Position numbers and translations under genes: made by a program. Source: DASQDN01 sp035630195 (GTDB taxonomy: Bacteria; Acidobacteriota; Terriglobia; Bryobacterales; Bryobacteraceae). From it: a stretch of 8,010 bases of DNA. Positions 7,269 through 8,010 of the stretch are shown here, in pieces. Numbering within the stretch: position 1 is the first letter of the stretch; the number at the start of each line of letters is the position of its first letter. Location: assembly GCA_035630195.1 (NCBI GenBank), contig DASQLD010000470.1, positions 1 to 8,010 on the forward strand, read 5' to 3'. The notes under the pieces were generated by a model. The model saw nothing but the letters and a program-made list of their open reading frames with translations. It was not told the DNA's origin and made no database searches.

Positions 7269-7277
7269 ATTGTACAA
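7269..7277 (-). promoter_or_regulatory. Possible toxin-antitoxin promoter -10 and operator palindrome
   Basis: On the minus strand TACAAT (7274-7269) resembles a -10 hexamer about 70 bases upstream of the antitoxin start. It overlaps the perfect 8-bp palindrome TTGTACAA (7270-7277), a plausible place for autorepression by the antitoxin. The -35 position 17 bases upstream reads CAAGAT, a poor match, so the call rests on position and the -10 only. Confidence 0.3.
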
Positions 7278-7453
7278 AATAGGGGTTTCTAATCTTGCGG
7301 AGTCCGAGCAGGCGGCCTTCCGCGTCAAACGAATCAAGGGCAAATAGATCGGTCTATCAGAGCATCAAAATCAGATTTGACGGCCGCCGACAATCCACCC
7401 GTTCACAACCAAGCTGAGAACACTACACGTCTGCAATCGATTCCGCGGACCGT

Positions 7454-7909
7454 TCAAAGATGCTCATGAAAGACGATGATCTGCAAGTTCCAGCCGGCGT
7501 TGAGAGTCCGTTCGAATTTCTTGCTCATGTATTTGGCGGACCTGACTGCCTCCTCCCACGAATCGAATGTCTCAACAACTCTCACGTGTCTTCCTTCAAT
7601 CGTCGCCCGATTTGCTTCTATCGCAGCATCGCGGTCTTGCGGAAGAGTCTTCATTAAACCTTCTGCCTCCTCAATAAAGTGGACGTACTCGTCGTCGAAC
7701 TCTGAACGAGATCGTATGCCACGGACTATTTGGCCACGATGCCATCGTGCAAGTCTGAGCGAGGCGTTGCGATGAACGTCGAAATACCAGCGGATGTGCT
7801 CCTCTGACTGGCCTAATGCAATTATCGCTACCGGGCGGTCGTATGGATTATCGATCGTAACTGGACCAAAGCTGCTTTCAACCGATAAGCGGCAGTTGGG
7901 ATGGGCGCA
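7454..7909 (-). pseudogene. Unrecognised minus-strand open frame without a normal start; possible gene remnant
   Basis: The minus frame is open for about 151 codons from a stop at 7912-7910 down to TGA at 7456-7454, and I recognise no family. It has a protein-like composition, with VAIIALGQSEEHIRWYFDV, ARWHRGQIV, FIEEAEGL and FDSWEEAVRSAKYMSKKF, ending IIVFHEHL. No ATG, GTG or TTG occurs before ATG 7654, which would give only 66 residues (MKTLPQDRD...). That ATG has possible ribosome sites (AAGG four bases upstream and a GAGGAGG further up), though these also encode Glu-Glu and Glu-Gly in the longer frame. An ATG at 7941 in a neighbouring minus frame (MSISTKHFAPDAP) would join this frame near 7885 if one base were missing, giving about 163 residues. 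So it is either a short 66-residue gene, or a longer gene broken by a single-base deletion. Confidence 0.35.
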
Positions 7910-8010
7910 TCAGGGGCGAAGTGTTTGGTAGAAATGGACATGTCGTTGGAAAGCTCATTGGATGGCGCTCACCCAAAAGGTGAAGTGAAAAAGTCGGAAG
8001 CAAGGCCAGA
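7901..8010 (+). other. Ambiguous window end; possible 5' end of a truncated plus-strand ORF
   Basis: A plus-strand frame opens at ATG 7901 (MGASGAKCLVEMDMS), with further ATGs at 7934 and 7940, and stays open to the window edge (HPKGEVKKSEARP). It is hydrophilic and protein-like, but has no good ribosome site and overlaps the possible beginning of the minus-strand remnant. Minus-strand frames are open here as well, so I cannot tell which strand, if either, is coding. Confidence 0.15.

Noticed and set aside
6385..7282. Plus-strand ORFs across the toxin-antitoxin region
   Set aside because: They are antisense shadows; the minus-strand proteins match known families with conserved motifs.
7344..7380. 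Small inverted repeats (ATAGA/TCTAT at 7344-7357 and TCAAA/TTTGA at 7365-7380) as terminators
   Set aside because: The stems are only five AT-rich pairs with no following T-run on either strand.
1..8010. CRISPR array, insertion sequence or complete BREX system
   Set aside because: No regularly spaced repeats, transposase or integrase, and none of the BREX core genes could be found.

Overview
The window looks like the tRNA-proximal end of a chromosomal defence/genomic island in a bacterium with moderately high GC. A complete tRNA-Ser(CGA) gene with an encoded CCA end (203-292) is followed by a three-gene plus-strand operon and then by minus-strand genes. No protein here is a taxonomic marker. 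An acidobacterial or similar soil lineage would fit the weak Shine-Dalgarno use and the UPF0175/DUF3368 pair, but that is a guess.

The operon encodes, in order, a TerB_N-TerB-TerB_C protein (about 652-2916), a BrxD-like P-loop ATPase (2913-4204) and an Lhr/BrxHI-like DEAD/DEAH-box helicase (4214-6448). This set and order is the architecture I know as the anti-phage system Shango (SngA, SngB, SngC). The genes are tightly packed: a 4-bp GTGA overlap between the first two and a 9-bp gap before the third, so they are very probably co-transcribed. The ATPase/helicase pair is also shared with some BREX systems, but no BREX methyltransferase, PglZ or BrxC is present here.

The most striking observation is that the ATPase gene is broken by a one-base frameshift in a T5 run directly after its Walker A motif. 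The first frame carries the N-terminus and an intact GAYGSGKT. The next frame carries everything else, including Walker B. Restoring one base gives a continuous 430-residue protein, so the gene is either freshly inactivated, mis-sequenced at a homopolymer, or (less likely) expressed by frameshifting.

The helicase gene ends back to back with a minus-strand type II toxin-antitoxin operon. The two convergent stop codons form TGATCA with no spacer. The pair is a UPF0175 antitoxin (6931-7197, start set by a good AGGAG site) and a DUF3368 PIN-like toxin (6449-6934), overlapping by ATGA. Beyond it, a minus-strand open frame without a normal start (7454-7909) may be the remnant of an unrecognised gene, and the last ~100 bases are ambiguous. 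The stretch between the tRNA and the operon (293-651) holds no convincing gene but contains tandem DnaA-box-like repeats, an imperfect inverted repeat and a perfect 14-bp palindrome. No CRISPR array, insertion sequence, integrase or clear intrinsic terminator was seen.
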